NCBI GenBank assembly: GCA_018398765.1
Contig: JAHBMJ010001317.1
Span: 90,293-113,499, forward strand
Length of the DNA: 23,207 nt
From: Chromera velia
Taxonomy: Eukaryota; Sar; Chromeraceae
Direction: 5' to 3'
The notes beneath the pieces were generated by a model. It was given only the letters and a program-made list of their open reading frames with translations. It ran no database searches and had not been told where the DNA came from. Made by a program: the position numbers and the translations under genes. Shown here in pieces: positions 1-11,104 of this stretch (within the stretch, counting starts at the first letter, position 1; every line of letters begins with the position of its first letter).

Positions 1-19
1 GGGGGGGGGGGGGGGGGGG
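1..19. repeat. Terminal poly-G run at scaffold start
   Basis: Nineteen consecutive G residues open the window. The right end closes with sixteen C. Telomeric repeats such as TTTAGGG are absent, so this looks like an assembly break at a homopolymer and not a chromosome end. Further G-runs follow near 104-117 and 211-222. Confidence 0.9.
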
Positions 20-565
20 TCTTATGCAGAGGTGGTCCCGCCGCATTCTAGCATCCATTACATACGCGCCGCCGCCTTATGCAACCAGCAAATTGATGGC
101 TTTGGGGGGGAGGGGGGTTATGCAACGCCGTTGCATAAAGTATTTTGTACGAGTCCCCTAATATATGCACAGGAATTTTTGAGTGCTTGCATGCATGCGT
201 TAATTTGCCATGGGGGGGGGGGGGCGCGGGGTCAAGCGAGCCGTCTCCAGTCCATATGTCGATCTGACTGCAGGAGTCAGACAGAGACATGCATGACAGA
301 GACTGACATGCATATGGAACTCAGTTCCAAGGGCCGGAATGTATATATTTCGATGTAGTTATAGCTCCTCAATCTGCCAACTCACACATCGACATTTGCT
401 GATGAGCGATCGATGTCTCTTGTGTCGGCTTGACGCTGCGAAAAGGTTTTAGACCATTCCTTAGTGAAGACTTTTTGGTCTGTCTGACTCCTCACAAAGC
501 AAGAGGAAATTATCAGCGACTCTTCTCTTGAAAGCCCAGAGCAGTTTGTGTGATCGATCGAAGTA
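20..565. other. Upstream intergenic region of the oxidoreductase gene
   Basis: No convincing gene is seen here; the short open frames lack protein-like composition. The stretch has several G-runs, three copies of TTATGCA (22-28, 77-83, 118-124), GCATGCATGC-type palindromes near 188-198 and repeated GATCGATC-like motifs (406-413, 553-560). It should contain the promoter and 5' UTR of the gene starting at 566, but I cannot identify a core promoter element. Confidence 0.5.
118..138. repeat. Perfect 21-bp palindrome
   Basis: TTATGCAACG (118-127) and CGTTGCATAA (129-138) are exact reverse complements around one C. The left arm carries the third copy of the TTATGCA motif that also occurs at 22-28 and 77-83. 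It could be a dimeric transcription-factor site or a small cruciform; function is inferred only from symmetry. Confidence 0.6.
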
Positions 566-1752
566 TTGTTGCAGCGCATGCGTCGTGTGGTGACTCCGTT
601 TCCCTGGCTGTTCGTCGGTTTTGCAAACAAGTTGTGGCGTCCTGCCGTTTCCCTCGCGCGCCAGATGAGTAGTTCGTCCGTGCCGTCTCCTCCCCCCCCT
701 ATTCGTGTGGGAGTTTTGGGGGGTGGGGTGGCAGGCTGTTCTGCGGCTGGGCGTCTGAGTGCTCTTGGGTTTGATGTAACGCTTCATGAGATGGGCAGAA
801 GCGTCGGAGGAAGGGCAGCGACTAGGCGAACACGGGAAGAGAAGAGAATTGCGGTGAATCATGGAGCCCCCTTTTTTCAGGTTCGATCGAAAAAGGGTGA
901 AGAGGAAGTGCAAGCACTGGTCAAAGGAGGCTTTGTAGCTCCGTGCCCAGATTTCACCCCGATGGTTCTGGATGTGGAGGGGAAAAAAATCATACAAGAC
1001 GAGTCGGTAGAGACGGGAATGAAATACTTCTCCGGCCTGCCCACGATGGACCGTATCTGTGAGGGTCTGTTGAATGCGTCGGTAGCAAAGACAAAAATTG
1101 AAAAGAAATTCGGAAAAATGATTCGTCAGATGGAACCGTTAATGGAGGCAGATGGGAAAGTGCGAGGGTGGAGTTTGAAGGATGGAGACGGGACGGTTTT
1201 GGGAGAATACGACTGGTTGGTTGTGAGTGGGTCCGGGGTGATGCACCCTCGTTGGCGTTTGGCCTTCGGGGGTGATCCTCCTTTGTCACTGGCAGCAGAG
1301 ACCTCTCTGCAACACTCGGCCAAGCTGAAGTCTCTCCTGACGGCAGTAGGAGACATCGGATCGCGGCCTGTGCAGGTTGGTTCGTCAGTTGGGCTGCCTA
1401 GAAGGCTGGCAGTGCGTGTTCGTTTCTCTGCGTGTTGTCGGTCTGCCTCACTGTATGCTTGCCTATCGTTTTGCCTGTCTGCATTCCTGTTTGTTTGTCG
1501 TCTTCTTTGCTTGCATGCCTGGCTGCGCGCCTGCGTGCCTGCCTCCCGGCCGATCAGCCAGTCAGCCTTTTTTGAAAGGCAAAAAAAAAGAAAGAAAAAA
1601 AGGAAGAGACAAAGAAACAACGGAAACAACAAAAAAAGCGAAGAGAGAAAAAAAAACAAAAGGGAAGAAAAAGTTCACACGTGAGCGAAAAAGAAAAAGT
1701 ACCCCTTCTTTTTACAGATATGCGAAGACATACAGATATGCGAACACGCACA

Positions 1753-1791
<39 letters not shown>

Positions 1792-2628
1792 TCACACACA
1801 GCGAGAAAACGCGGTCAGCGTTTCCAGAGCTCGAGGCTGTGTGATACCATCACTCCACTGCTCGCACTCTTCCTGTGTTTTCTCAAAGTCGCAGCAATCC
1901 CTTTTTCCCGTAGTTGTTGCGCGGAGTGTATTTGTTCATTGAAGGAAATTCTCCTTCGACTGCACTGCTTCTCTCTTCGTCCTCTGCATGGTGTGTGTGC
2001 ATCTCTCTGTCAGGTCGTGATGATGGGATTCAAGGGTGAGGCTGCAGGGCGTTTGCTGAGTCTTCCCTCCGCCCCCCTTCTGAAGATGAGGGGTCACAAG
2101 GTGATCTCGAAGATCTCTGTGCAGAAACTGCCGCCTCCAGAGGGCCAACCCGACTCCTCGGAGAACCTGTTTGTCGCGGTCGTTGCGCACAGCACTCACG
2201 AGTTTGCACAGACGTGCACTGACGTGTTCGGGTCCACCTCGACTGCCGCCCGGGTGGGGAACGCAACGAGCCCGGAGGAACGGGAGAAAGCTGTGACGAC
2301 CGAGATCGTCAAGGGGGTGGATGAGTGCCTTGGCGCGGTTTTGGAGGGGGCGCTTGCTCCGTGTGCAGAAACCTGCTGTTGGGGCCCCCTCCTCCACAGA
2401 TGGGGCAATGCGTTCCCCTCACTGCCGACAGGCGCAACATCCGGAGGTGTTGGCTCGGACTTGGCTCTGATTGCTGACTGTCATCTGGCGGTGTGTGGGG
2501 ATTTTGTGGGTCCTGCAGAGCTCCTAGGTTCTGTTGAGGGGGCAATTTTGTCCGGTGTTCAGGCAGCCGAACTTGTTGGGAGTGCTGTGGGACTGAAGGG
2601 GGCCTCTGTCTCTCCCTCAGCTTTGTAA
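566..2628 (+). CDS. FAD-dependent oxidoreductase, renalase / COG3380-like (2 exons)
   Basis: Predicted CDS: exon 1 at 566-1375, intron 1376-2013 (638 nt), exon 2 at 2014-2628, giving 474 aa. The intron is phase 0 with CAG|GTTGGT donor and CTGTCAG|GTC acceptor. Seen in the protein: a Rossmann dinucleotide-binding motif GGGVAG at residues 52-57, an acidic Glu75 at the end of the second beta strand, the GGR doublet (81-83) usual in flavin amine-oxidase-fold enzymes, and a C-terminal FAD-contact segment CGDFVG...SVEGAILSG (431-451). HRWGNAFP at 398-405 matches the position of the Trp motif that precedes this segment in renalase and cyanobacterial COG3380 proteins. The family oxidises nicotinamide-type substrates or amines; the substrate here is unknown. 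Residues 1-34 are basic and lack acidic residues, so a mitochondrial or plastid presequence is possible. Met34 lies just before the domain and is an alternative start. The intron holds a (CA)n tract and a purine-rich stretch. Confidence 0.85.
1755..1790. repeat. (CA)n microsatellite inside the oxidoreductase intron
   Basis: About 18 CA units lie inside the intron, after a strongly purine-rich tract (about 1570-1705). Open frames across it only encode Thr-His or Val-Cys repeats and are not genes. Confidence 0.9.
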
Positions 2629-3723
2629 TTAAGACAATGTGACTGGCAATGTGAAGTTGTGAAAATGTGTGCCACCCTGTACCAGTGCGCGTGCATATAC
2701 GCCGATGCCTACGCGTCCCTAGGTGCGTGCTAGTCTATGGCATTGCGTGCATGTGCGTTCGTATGAATTTGAGAAGCAACTAGAAGTTACTAGAAGTCAG
2801 AAAAAAAAAAAGTTTAAAACTTCTTGAAACAGGTTTCTATATGTCACTTTCACAATGCAACTTTGATTCATTGCTAGATTGATTGATTATCACTCTAATT
2901 TTGATTTCTTTTAGCCCTGTAAACCTAGCTGTAAACTGCTGTAAACTAGTTTTACTTTTTAATCTAATGATATAGCTATTAAAATTATACTTAACATGAG
3001 ATTGCGCTGTGCCTGTCACATACTGGCAACTTGAAAACGTCTAAAATATAATACTCTCAAATGTTTTTTATAGTCGGTGCTTTTGCAGCTAGTTTTGCAG
3101 CTAGTTTAGGGCGTTCACCGCTCCTTTTACCCATTAAAATCCAAAACAAGAAACAGGTTTCAAACAGCCTAGCAAACAGCTTTAAGCAAGAGGCGTAAGG
3201 GAGCGAGTGCCAGAGCTGGTGCTTCAAACTTTAATTAAACCTTCATCGCTTTCGGCAGTGGAGCGTCTCCGCCGTCTGCCGACCGCTTGATCCCCCGTTG
3301 AACCGACCCTGCAGTGGGAGCTGTCTCTGCACCTTCTCTTTGCCCCCCTGCATGTATGAAATCAGTGGGATTTCTTGATTTTTTTTATTTTCAATGCTTC
3401 ACGTTTCTTCGCTTTCATTTCTCCCTCTGCCTCACACCCACTGGCCTGTCTCCATTTGCAAATGCACAGCTCCCTGTGCCTGCTCTGTCTCAGCTGTGTG
3501 GGCATCGGTGACAACGACGACAAAAACTGAAAGTCGAAGCAGACCGACCTTGGAGACCGAGAAAGAGAGCACATTGGTCAGTTTCTCTGGGACCAGCTTT
3601 CGTGGATGCACAGGCAAAGAAGCAGGTGGGTCCACGCTCCGGCTGACGCACTAACCTCGGATATCTCGGCTTCTATAGACGATGACATTGCGTGCTCACT
3701 CAGCAGATCTCTCACCATCTCTC
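2629..3723. other. Intergenic DNA with an AT-rich island and a 12-bp tandem repeat
   Basis: No gene seen. 2629-2770 is probably the 3' UTR/flank of the oxidoreductase gene. 2770-3180 is clearly more AT-rich than the genes and has GTAAAC repeats near 2920-2949 and a tandem duplication of TTTTGCAGCTAG at 3081-3104. The composition resembles the decayed retroelement neighbourhood at 8700-9600, so an old transposon relic is possible, but no coding trace remains. 3240-3660 returns to average composition without a credible ORF. Confidence 0.5.
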
Positions 3724-3898
3724 TCACACATGGGCACTCACTCACTCACTCGCACTCACGCACACACACACTCACTCCCTCACTCACTGACACCCTACCA
3801 CCTACCCACACAGACACACACACACACACATACTCTCTCCCTCTCACTCACTGACACAACCACAGACACATAGAGACGCACACACGCACACACACGCG

Positions 3899-3938
<40 letters not shown>
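3724..3938. repeat. Compound CACT / CA / CG microsatellite
   Basis: The tract moves from CTCACTCA-type repeats (about 3724-3795) through (CA)n to a 63-bp stretch at 3876-3938 that is strictly alternating purine-pyrimidine, with a (CG)n core flanked by (CA)n. Such stretches favour left-handed Z-DNA. Open frames across it are low-complexity artefacts. Confidence 0.9.
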
Positions 3939-3940
<2 letters not shown>

Positions 3941-4539
3941 AGGTTGAGAAAGAGAGACAGGGAGAGAGGACGAAGAGAGAGTGGGAGGAGAGACGCAGGC
4001 AGGCAGGCAGGCACACAACCATGCATCCGCACAAACATCCACACAGCCACTAACCCCTGGGGTCCAAGAACAGAGGGAGGACGGGAAGGTCTTTGGTTGG
4101 CACCTTTCTTGGCGCTGCTGCGAGGAATAGCGGGTCGTCTATGACTGGGGGTGCGGGTAGTTTAGGGTCCGTCTCGGTGTTGCTCTTCCGGGTCATGGTC
4201 TCCTGCACACCCCTCATCTCTCTCATCGGTGTGGGTTAGAGAGAAAGAGAGCGGGAGAAAAAGGCTCTTTTTAACCAGAAAACACCGGCGTTGTCATCAA
4301 TGTTGAGTGATATCATAAACGCTCATTCAAGGAGGGCACGACTGACTCTTTACCACCGTCTCTCTCTCGTGGAATGTCCAAAAGAGAACAAATCAGACAT
4401 ATATCAACATTGATGCATAGTGAAAAGACAACAATTGAGACGTTTTGTCAACGCCTTGATTGTCAGAGGTATGAACCAGAGGAGTGCAAAAACAAACAAT
4501 GAGGGGACGATGGACAGATGAAGGGAAACAAAACAGCTT
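3939..4539. other. Intergenic region downstream of the minus-strand orphan gene
   Basis: A purine-rich GAGA stretch (3939-4000) with four AGGC units near 3996-4012 is followed by unremarkable sequence. I see no gene. Given the minus-strand gene at 4540-6336, part of this should be its 3' UTR, or even a further 3' exon if that gene is spliced across the poly-C gap. Confidence 0.45.
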
Positions 4540-6336
4540 CTATCGCCCTCTCCATGATGTCATGCAGGGGTGTGCTGGTGGTGGAAAAGGGGCAAATTCA
4601 TTCCAATCCAAAAACCCCGCCTCACAAAACAAAACCGCCATGCCCCCCCCCCCCCCCCNGGATGGTGCTCCCACCTTGTCAACATGATGGTACAGAAATG
4701 CTGACGACATTTCCGGAATGGCGGCAAAGACCCTGCCATAGCCCTGCTGCTGGTCGACAGGAGGAGCATGGATGATGCCCCCATGCTTCCGTGCTTGTCG
4801 GAAAATCTCCGGAGTCAAGTGTTTGTGTCCTGCCGTGTGAATGCACATCAACTCGAGAGGAAGTCCTCGCATCCCGTAGGCAGGGGGTCCCCTCTGCATC
4901 CCTGAGGGGCTAGGAGTTCCTGACGACGTGGAGGAATAGCTCCACCCGCTTTTATGACCGGAAGTTGCGATAGGCACTAATTTCGGTTTCTCCTTCAAAG
5001 AACTTCCCCCCGCAAAGGTGGAAGGCACAGGCTTCTGATGACTGCGTGAAGCAGCGGATTCTAAATTCAATGCGGGGACTGCAGATGGAAGCCCCCCCAT
5101 CACCCCCACACCCCATTGCTGCGTCAACGCTGAAGTAGAAGACGACAACGAAGATGTAGATCCCGCCCGGCCGTGGACTGCCGGTGCTCCGGTGATGACG
5201 GGTTCTGGGGGTGGCAGTCTGAATCTGTTCTCTGGTTTCAGCCAGTTGATGATGCTCTGGATGAAGTTTTGAAAGTCGCAGGTCATCGTGTCGTCGTTGG
5301 CGTACAGATCATCCAACTTGTCGATCAATTCTTGTGGACAGTCGGGGCGATTGCGCAAAGCCTGGAAGTTGTCGATTGTGCGCTTTGCCAGACAGTACCT
5401 GCATGGGAGACACCAAGAGCAAGTAGGTGGATAGGTGTGCTTGTGTGTATTTGCTGTGAAATCCGGAATTCGCACATTCACCTGATAATTTTTGAAGCGA
5501 AGGGGAGACAGGGCAGGCAGATAGGTAAAAATGGGGGGCTGAAGAGCTTGAGGTTATTCTCCCGAAAGAATGAAATTCTAGTGCAGGTATGCAGATGTGC
5601 TTCTCACATTGTTTTTTCAGAAAGAGCGAGAGAGATGAAGAAAGAGCGAGAGAGCGTTCAGACTTTTGTCTTTTATTGAGGTCCTTCCAAATTCAATAGC
5701 GCTGTGCAAAGAGACGATTCCTTATACCGTATGAAATGCAGAGGGAAAAAGAGGATTTTTCCACCGCAAGAGTGGCGACTCCACAGAGGCAGCTGTCTCT
5801 TTCTTTCCGTGGCTTGTCCTAACGAGCTCTTTGCACCAGTCGGTCCTTTCTTTCCTGGAATGTCAGCATCCGTACATCCAGGTGAAATCTTGCCAGCGAA
5901 CCTCAGTTTGAATGGATGTCACGGCAAAACACAATTCAGAACTTACTTACCTCGAGTGACTCCAGTCTATCCGATGACACACGTCCAGGACTTTCAAGTC
6001 GGGGTTATCTCGCTTCACCCCCGCGGCCGCACTCAGCTTGTTTTTCCACGAACCGATTGCTGCAGTTTGAATTCATCCCAACACAAAATTCATGTTTCAT
6101 GCACTGATATGATGATATACACCGTTCCTGAGCCAAAATGTGCAGCTAGGATCTTCGGTGGATTCTTTCCTTGTCTCTCTTCTCGTCATATCTCACAGGG
6201 GAGTGGACCGACTTCTGCAAAACTCCGACTGGTCCTTCTTTCTGTACTTGACGCCGTTCTTCTGCTGGATGAACGAAGTGGCGTTGGCAGCTGCCGGATT
6301 GGCAGCACGGGGCTCCTTAATGAGTTGGCCTAACAT
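4540..6336 (-). CDS. Hypothetical protein, three predicted exons, 3' end uncertain
   Basis: I do not recognise the family. Model on the minus strand: exon 1 at 6336-6213, exon 2 at 6059-5951, exon 3 at 5398 to stop at 4540, about 363 aa. Exon 2 ends in an excellent donor (CGAG|GTAAGTAAGT) and exon 3 begins after CCCATGCAG; the codon split between them (AG + G) matches in phase. The exon 1 donor (GAA|GTCGGT) is weaker but also phase-consistent. The N-terminal half is folded-looking and charged (for example VLDVCHRIDWSH, then NFQALRNRPDCPQELIDKL and FIQSIINWLKPENRF); the middle is Ser/Gly/Pro-rich; a conserved-looking segment (LELMCIHTAGHKHLTPE...) lies near the C-terminus. The last 40 codons cross a C16 run plus one N (4643-4659), so that end is unreliable: GACAAG|GTGGGA at 4675 could be a donor leading to an unseen last exon. 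The reading frame stays open upstream of Met 6336 to about 6400, so an earlier start or exon is possible. Confidence 0.55.
4643..4660. other. Poly-C run with single N (probable assembly gap)
   Basis: Sixteen C at 4643-4658 are followed by one N at 4659. It sits inside the predicted last exon of the minus-strand orphan gene, where it would encode a glycine run with an undefined residue. A one-base N next to a C-run usually marks a contig join of unknown length. Confidence 0.85.
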
Positions 6337-7008
6337 CGCTTTGCTTTGTCTTCCGTTGCTGGAGGAATGTCCGCAGTAACGGTTGCAAAACGAAACAAAT
6401 GACTACCGCGAAAAGCAGTCTTGAACTAGTCCAGGGGAATGGAACGCAAGCGCCTCGTTCTGTCCGCCTCTGCTGCTTCAACGCAGAACAAAAGCGAATT
6501 CACTCAGAGGAGACGGCAGTGTTGAAAGAAATCTTTCGTCTCTCTTTTTTGCGGCGTAGGTTCCCAGGAAAACTACTGGATGAATTGTGGGCGACATGTC
6601 AAGTCATTTGCTGATTTCGGTGTTTGGAATGAGCAAGTGTGCGTCACCAAACACGCCACAAACTGTCGTCCAGACAGTCTCATGCAGTCAGTCATAGACT
6701 CGTAGCATCTCGATCGTAGCCGCGATCGTCGTGACATTTCGTGTTGTTTTTATTCGCGCGCAATCCGAGCGTACATGCAGCTGTCCCGTCTCCTCCGTCT
6801 GCACTTCCCCAGTAGATATCTCACAGATTCTCACAGTGGTTTCTGCAAGACTAGTCTCGTTGGTCTAGAAGTGCCATTAAAGGCATATGAAGCATTGAAA
6901 ATTGCATGACATAGACAGACTCTTGTTCGCATCGACTGCAATCTGCATTCCCCCCCTGTGAAGGCTTCAGCTCCACGCGAAATTTCTTGACGCCCCTCAG
7001 AACTGAAG
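6337..7008. promoter_or_regulatory. Intergenic region between divergent genes (probable bidirectional promoter)
   Basis: The orphan gene reads leftward from 6336 and the peroxiredoxin reads rightward from 7009, so both 5' regions lie in these 670 bases. No TATA box or other core element is evident. GATCGTAGCCGCGATC near 6713-6728 is an imperfect inverted repeat. The plus-strand open frame at 6399-6614 lacks protein-like composition. The promoter role is inferred from gene arrangement only. Confidence 0.4.
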
Positions 7009-8265
<1,257 letters not shown>

Positions 8266-9074
8266 ATCAGTTGAGGAGAGATAATCAGAATAAGAATTGA
8301 CCTGCGTCTGTGCACACAGGGAGAGAGAAAGTAATTGGGAACGTGCGTGGGAAGGGTCTGGAGCGATTGATCTCTCCCCGATTGAAAGATTCAAACTGGT
8401 CTCTGCGTTTTTTTGTGTGTGTCTCGATGGGTCGATCGCCATGCTACTGACGTGCATCGCAAACAAGTCAGAAAGGATCTGCGTCAAAGAAGTGTGGACA
8501 AGCAGCAAGACAACGGAGTCTGCACTGATGCAGGGCGAACGGCGCTGCAAAACACGCCGGCATCGACAGGCAGGCACACATTCAGAACGAAAGACACACG
8601 AAGATGATTGACAGGCCGACACGTCAGGTTGAGGTTTGAATTTAAGATTTAGCCAAAGATTTTGAACATCTTTGTTAACAAAAGAGGCCTTTAATGGAGT
8701 GTTCACTTTGCACAGGGGATCGGATCGTTTTTGATCTGAATATATCGATGCAGTGAGATATTGCAGTGGGGCCAGAGTTGAAGTCCTGCAGGAAACCGCA
8801 GCTTAAAGTTTGGAAGCGGCTCGATCACTGCGCACCTTGATTTTTCAAAGCTTCAGTCCCAGGCTGAATAGAAGTGTTTAAGTTCTTGAATTAAGTAGAA
8901 ACCTACCAGAAGTGAAGTGAAAACTAGAGTGAAAAACGTGAAGTCTGCCAGTCGTGCATATGATGGTCGATGTCTGTTAAACATGCACTGTGACTATAAC
9001 TCTACTAGCTGTTATCAACTTCAAGTTAACTTTGAAAAGTATACATATATCAGTGTTTCGGATTTAATGGAATT
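8266..9074. other. Intergenic region downstream of the peroxiredoxin
   Basis: 8266-8630 is probably the 3' UTR/flank of the peroxiredoxin and contains no credible ORF. From about 8630 the sequence becomes AT-rich and runs into the retroelement remnants. No RNA gene is apparent by eye. Confidence 0.45.
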
Positions 9075-9240
9075 AGGATTTATGTCCAGAGGATTGGTTT
9101 CCCGCCCCAATGCGACCCCATTGAATGCCAAATGTCCGACATCGAACTTCCAAGGAAAACGTTCAGACGCGTCAGACCTCTCTGACCGGCCTACATAGGT
9201 CTAGCCTGTGTTGCAAACGGCTAGGCAAACGGTTTACAAC
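9075..9240 (-). mobile_element. Decayed 3' end of a LINE-type retroelement (minus orientation)
   Basis: On the plus strand this segment resembles the reverse complement of about 10915-11085. Shared blocks include ATGTC(C/T)..AGGATTGG, AACG followed by ACGCGTCAGACCT, and the GACCGGCC / GGCCGGCC region, then a GCAAAC-G-TTTA stretch. Read on the minus strand it ends in AATCCTAATTCC, a worn version of the (ATCCT)n tail of the right-hand copy. It is therefore probably an older 3'-terminal fragment of the same element family, inserted in the opposite orientation. The copy has lost any ORF. Alignment was by eye, so the edges are approximate. Confidence 0.6.
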
Positions 9241-9623
9241 TAGGTCTACAATTGAAGAACAAGTTGCCAGTGAAGAAAAAACATACTTATGCGGCATCAC
9301 TTTTTTTTTATCGATCACTTGAATAATTTTTTAGTTTTGATCTGAGGCCATCTGGCAGAGGGGTAAAAAGCTGCCAAAAGTGGAATGACTTTTCGTGCTA
9401 AAACGCAAACTGAAGATAGAAACGGAGAGAAAAAATTAAAAGAAGAGAACAAGTTTACCTCACATTTTTTAGAGTAACCAAAAACGTTTGTTTTCCTGAG
9501 AGTCTAGGCTGAGACGTCCACACAAAGGGGAACTGCAGTCTAACAGTATAGTATATAGAGCAGTTTAATTCTAGGTTTTTTTTTTTTTGAATGAATGACT
9601 ATATAGCTATAACTATAGCCTAG
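9241..9623. other. AT-rich spacer between the two retroelement remnants
   Basis: No gene seen. It has a T-run near 9577-9589 and, directly before the right-hand element, a cluster of TATAGC-like repeats (9600-9631). The upper part may be further decayed element sequence. Confidence 0.4.
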
Positions 9624-9656
9624 ACTATAGCCGTCGGAACCTTTCTGGAGGCAGGC

Positions 9657-10709
9657 TTGCTCCCCATTGACTTAGTTGTAGCTCAGAGAACGCTGTTGTG
9701 GGCACAGAAAGTTCTGAAGAAAGTAAGAAATATACCAACAGGCCATGCGCTTGCCAAGTCAATTCAGGAGGGGGTAGACAGTGATTTGAAGGGGGGAAGA
9801 CATCTGAAGAAATGTGCTCAAACTCTTTTTCCACACAGACGAAGCAACCCTTTTTGTATCAGGAAAGAGCTAGAAGCAGCAGGAAGACAGCCGGCATTTG
9901 AACAGAGAGACCAGATAGTAAGATGGGTTAGCGCACTACAGAGAGAATCGGTGGCAAAAAGAAAGAACGAAGTCTTTGCGGAAAGAATAGAGAGCGCAAT
10001 GCAAAAGGGAAAAGAAAACGAGAGAAAAGAACTGCAAGAAAGATCACTGATGCATCCGATTCACACTGTAATATCAAATGGAAACCGCTTGAACTTGTGG
10101 CTGCACAGCAAACAGACAGATGAAAGAAACAGAGAAAACGGTCTCTCAATTGAGAGAGAAAGCATCGGGCGGACCCCTGTGTGCTATAAAAAGGTTGCAC
10201 CCTGGTCAGTCCACAGAAGAAGAGCAGCATTCAGGGTGGGAGAGAGGAGCTTTGAGGTCAATAAGGGGAAATTCTCTCTTGATGGAGGGAGGGGGACCCC
10301 GCTGTACGACAGAAAATGCATTGTTTGCTCTGATCTTCTTAGCATCCAGGTGGTTGAAGACGAAGTGCACGTTCTGACCGAGTGTCCCTTGCATGATGCC
10401 GAGAGGGCTGTTTGCTTGCAGGCTCTTTCAGATACATGGAATGAAGGGAGGGGGGAAAGAGCAGCAGGAAAGCCAAAATGGGGAGAAGGGACAAACAGGA
10501 AGACAGAAAGGCTTACCTTGTTTTCTTTTCTTTTAAGTGAGACAGATGGAAGCGTCGATAAGTTTTTGAAGGATGTTGTCACAAAACGAGCTGCCGTAAA
10601 GGAATGCCGCAAGAGAAATGCATGCAGCCTGCAAGATGTATCAAGCATCCAGCTGGACCAAGCCTACCAAATTCTTTGGTCAAATGAAAAGGAAAGAAAT
10701 AAAAGATAA
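9657..10709 (+). pseudogene. C-terminal fragment of a LINE ORF2 protein (reverse transcriptase tail)
   Basis: About 350 codons are open up to the stop at 10709, but there is no proper ATG start: the frame continues upstream to a stop at 9621-9623 and begins mid-protein. Counting from 9657, a zinc-knuckle-like motif C221-x2-C224-x13-H238-x4-C243 (CIVCSD...DEVHVLTECP) matches the Cys/His cluster that ends many LINE ORF2 proteins. The first 120 residues are rich in basic residues and helix formers. The fragment has no reverse-transcriptase catalytic motif, so it cannot act alone. The undamaged frame suggests a recent insertion. Confidence 0.7.
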
Positions 10710-11083
10710 GCAGAGTATTCAGCAACATGGCAGCAAATGAAGCAAGCAAAGGAAGAGGGAGAAACCAAAGGGTTGAATGACTGGGAAGTAATGAGATTGG
10801 CCTCTAATCGATCGACCGTTTGTTTTGAGATGCCTCCGTTTGAAGCCTGTTTGAGCTCCGCCGGGTTCGGCGGGCCGCAGCATCGTCAGTAAGAGTTGAT
10901 TGATTGCAGTCTTTCGCATGCGATTGATAGTAATTGATTGATTATCACGTAAACAGTTTGCGGCACAGGTCTTTTTGGCCTGTGCGGGCCGGCCAGGAAG
11001 GTCTGACGCGTGTATGCGTTTTTCCTGGACGCCGCACGTCGAGCGCTCGGCATTAGGGCAGGAGGCCAATCCTCCAGACATTA

Positions 11084-11103
11084 ATCCTATCCTATCCTAT
11101 CCT
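11084..11103 (+). repeat. (ATCCT)4 tail of the LINE copy
   Basis: Four tandem ATCCT units directly follow the 3' UTR-like sequence. A degenerate single unit occupies the equivalent end of the minus-strand copy (AGGAT at 9075-9079). Confidence 0.75.
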
Positions 11104-11104
11104 A

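Larger units (their letters stand above)
9624..11104 (+). mobile_element. 5'-truncated LINE (non-LTR) retrotransposon copy
   Basis: The open frame from 9624 opens directly in a segment like GLLPIDLVVAQRTLLWA, which is typical of the region C-terminal to the reverse transcriptase of LINE ORF2 proteins. The endonuclease and the RT core are missing, as expected for 5'-truncated copies made by target-primed reverse transcription. The ORF is followed by about 370 bp of 3' UTR with a GC hairpin (CCGCCG, loop GGTT, CGGCGG at 10858-10873) and ends in (ATCCT)4, a simple-repeat tail as in some LINE clades. I could not find a clear target-site duplication. No host gene is interrupted. Confidence 0.7.

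Noticed and set aside
1-19. Telomere at the scaffold start
   Set aside because: Pure poly-G without TTTAGGG or TTAGGG-type units, and the same kind of run occurs at internal gaps.
5704-6333. 209-codon plus-strand open frame
   Set aside because: It lies antisense to the first two exons of the minus-strand orphan gene, which have good splice signals and phase agreement. Its protein has no domain-like character.
10719-11081. 120-codon minus-strand open frame next to the LINE
   Set aside because: It is the reverse complement of the LINE 3' UTR. The similar frame at 8917-9198 is explained by the inverted second copy, not by a gene family.
9075-11085. DNA transposon with terminal inverted repeats
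   Set aside because: The internal ORF looks like a LINE C-terminal region, no transposase motif is seen, and the inverted ends carry LINE-type simple-repeat tails. Kept only as an alternative in the findings.
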